A stretch of DNA of 64,000 nt from CAVVZJ01 sp963752755. Lineage in GTDB: Bacteria; Planctomycetota; Planctomycetia; Isosphaerales; Isosphaeraceae. The stretch spans positions 62,001-126,000 of the forward strand of contig CAVVZJ010000005.1 of NCBI GenBank assembly GCA_963752755.1. The letters run 5' to 3'. The notes beneath the pieces are model-generated. The model worked only from the letters and a program-made list of their open reading frames with translations, made no database searches and was not told the DNA's origin. Positions within the stretch are counted from its first letter, which is position 1; every line of letters begins with the position of its first letter. A program made the translations under genes and the position numbers. Positions 62,813 through 64,000 of the stretch are shown here, piece after piece.

Positions 62813-63922
62813 GTGAGCACCGAGGCGATCACCTGCCACCCCCGCACCACGAGGCGGTTGTCGTTCCTGGACCGCTACCTGACGCTCTGGATCTTCCTGG
62901 CGATGGCGCTGGGCGTCCTCCTGGGCAACGTCGCCCCCTCTGTCGTCCGGTCCATCACAAGCCTGTCCGTGGGCACGACCTCGATCCCGATCGCCGTCGG
63001 GCTGATCCTGATGATGTACCCGCCGCTGGCCAAGGTGCGGTACGAGGAGCTGGGCCGGGTCTTCCGCAACACGAAGATCCTGGCTCTGTCGCTGGTGCAG
63101 AACTGGGTCATCGGCCCGCTCCTGATGTTCGGCCTGGCCCTGGCCTTCCTCGCCGATCGGCCCGAGTACGCCCTCGGGCTGATCCTCATCGGCCTGGCCC
63201 GCTGCATCGCCATGGTCATCGTCTGGAACGAGCTGGCCCGTGGCGACACCGAGTACGCCGCCGGGCTGGTCGCCTTCAACAGCGTCTTCCAGGTGCTCGC
63301 CTACTCCGCCTACGCTTACGTTTTCGTGAAGGTGCTGCCGCCCTTGCTGGGCTACGACTTCGGGTCGGTGGACCTCTCGGGCATCACCATCGGCGAGATC
63401 GCCCGGAGCGTGTTCATCTACCTCGGCATCCCCTTCCTGGCGGGGATGCTGACCCGGTTCGTGGCGATTCGGTCGAAGGGCCGGGAGTGGTACGAGCGGC
63501 GGTTCATCCCCGCCATCAGCCCGCTGACGCTGGTGGCGCTGCTGTTCACCATCGTCGTGATGTTCTCCTTGCAGGGCGAGAACATCGTCCGCATCCCCCT
63601 GGACGTGCTCCGCATCGCCGTGCCGCTGCTGATCTACTTCGTCGTGATGTTCCTCGTCTCGTTCTGGATGGGGCGCCGGCTCGGGGCGGACTACTCGAAG
63701 ACGGCCACGCTGTCGTTCACGGCGGCGAGCAACAATTTCGAGCTGGCCATCGCCGTGGCCGTCGCCGTCTTCGGGATCAAATCGGGTGCCGCCTTCGCCG
63801 CCGTGATCGGCCCGCTCGTCGAAGTCCCGGTGATGATCGGCCTGGTCAACGTGGCGCTCTTCTTCCAACGTAGATACTTCACGACCAAACCCGTCGAAGA
63901 ACCATCCCCATCCGTCCCATGA
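62813..63922 (+). CDS. acr3: ACR3-type arsenite efflux transporter
   Basis: The 369-residue protein starts at GTG 62813, chosen for the gaggagg site just upstream; a longer open frame exists but without family sequence. It has about ten membrane segments: LDRYLTLWIFLAMALGVLLG, TTSIPIAVGLILMMYPPLAKV, LVQNWVIGPLLMFGLALAFL, IGLARCIAMVIVWNELA with the essential Cys, FNSVFQVLAYSAYAYVFVKVLP and ATLSFTAASNNFELAIAVAVAVFG. ACR3 expels arsenite using the proton gradient. With arsR upstream and another gene downstream it forms an ars operon. Confidence 0.96.
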   Translation: MSTEAITCHPRTTRRLSFLDRYLTLWIFLAMALGVLLGNVAPSVVRSITSLSVGTTSIPIAVGLILMMYPPLAKVRYEELGRVFRNTKILALSLVQNWVIGPLLMFGLALAFLADRPEYALGLILIGLARCIAMVIVWNELARGDTEYAAGLVAFNSVFQVLAYSAYAYVFVKVLPPLLGYDFGSVDLSGITIGEIARSVFIYLGIPFLAGMLTRFVAIRSKGREWYERRFIPAISPLTLVALLFTIVVMFSLQGENIVRIPLDVLRIAVPLLIYFVVMFLVSFWMGRRLGADYSKTATLSFTAASNNFELAIAVAVAVFGIKSGAAFAAVIGPLVEVPVMIGLVNVALFFQRRYFTTKPVEEPSPSVP

Positions 63923-63933
63923 GGAGTCCCTTG

Positions 63934-64000
63934 ATGCGACTCTGCCTGGTCCGCACCCTGGCCCCCGTCCTGCTCCTGGTCCCCGCCACGACCTGCCCGG
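63934..64000 (+). CDS. Exported protein of the ars operon, 5' end only
   Basis: Eleven bases after the acr3 stop an ATG with gaggag upstream opens a frame reading MRLCLVRTLAPVLLLVPATTCP, a signal peptide. The rest lies beyond the window, so the product cannot be named. Its place suggests a role in arsenic resistance. Confidence 0.55.
   Translation, partial: MRLCLVRTLAPVLLLVPATTCP

Overview
The window is about 64 kb of very GC-rich DNA (roughly 68-70 percent by eye). Its protein families and style (pRiA4b ORF-3-like, DUF2293 and DUF5990 proteins, a GH99-like hydrolase, ISAs1/ISAzo13/IS5 elements, ParB-methyltransferase and ArdC genes) point to a planctomycete, most likely of the Isosphaeraceae kind, and to a mobile or accessory replicon or island. 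The taxonomic call is inference from family resemblance; there is no rRNA here.

Layout. 1-4.4 kb: an IS4-type transposase broken by a 64-bp duplication, the C-terminal part of a BrxC-like protein, an IS5-type element and a 179-bp MITE-like element. 4.4-9.2 kb: small accessory genes, a keto-acid hydratase flanked by TfoX C-terminal remnants, a HEPN-CBS protein and a DUF2293 protein. 9.2-31.2 kb: a defence island read leftward, namely HTH regulator, pglW, pglX, vapBC, pglY, pglZ, brxD, brxHI (the type 2 BREX/Pgl gene order), then a remnant of brxL and a PD-(D/E)XK nuclease gene. The pglX frame contains, in frame, a REP-associated tyrosine transposase (RAYT) domain and its palindromic REP repeats. 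31.3-33.4 kb: a truncated methyltransferase and a ParB-methyltransferase fusion. 33.7-48.4 kb: metabolic and stress genes (acetolactate decarboxylase, GH99-like hydrolase, macro-NADAR fusion plus GNAT, methyltransferase, discoidin-like protein, ABC exporter, Pth2, DJ-1/PfpI, cupin fusion, nitrilase, alpha/beta hydrolase).

48.4-52.7 kb is a block of orphan genes around an ArdC antirestriction protein and a TGT/DpdA-like protein. Six of its genes start just downstream of the same leader (GACACCGSCGG followed by a hairpin abutting the Shine-Dalgarno), which looks like an undescribed cis element. 52.7-59.9 kb: an ISAs1 element that truncates both neighbours, then a leftward RNA-repair operon (P-loop kinase, Thg1-like protein, Hen1, carrier protein-FGE fusion) in which a 2.5-kb group II intron splits the glutamate codon of the Thg1 catalytic SDE motif. 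60.0-61.3 kb: an ISAzo13-type element; then a PP-loop protein and an arsR-acr3 arsenic operon running off the right edge.

A caution for all readings: many genes need single-base corrections (mostly +1) to be read through. They cluster at 10.9-20.1 kb, 40.4-43.3 kb and 50.4-51.1 kb, while long neighbours such as pglW are clean. Uncorrected consensus errors are as likely as real decay, so genes marked pseudogene for this reason may be intact in the organism.
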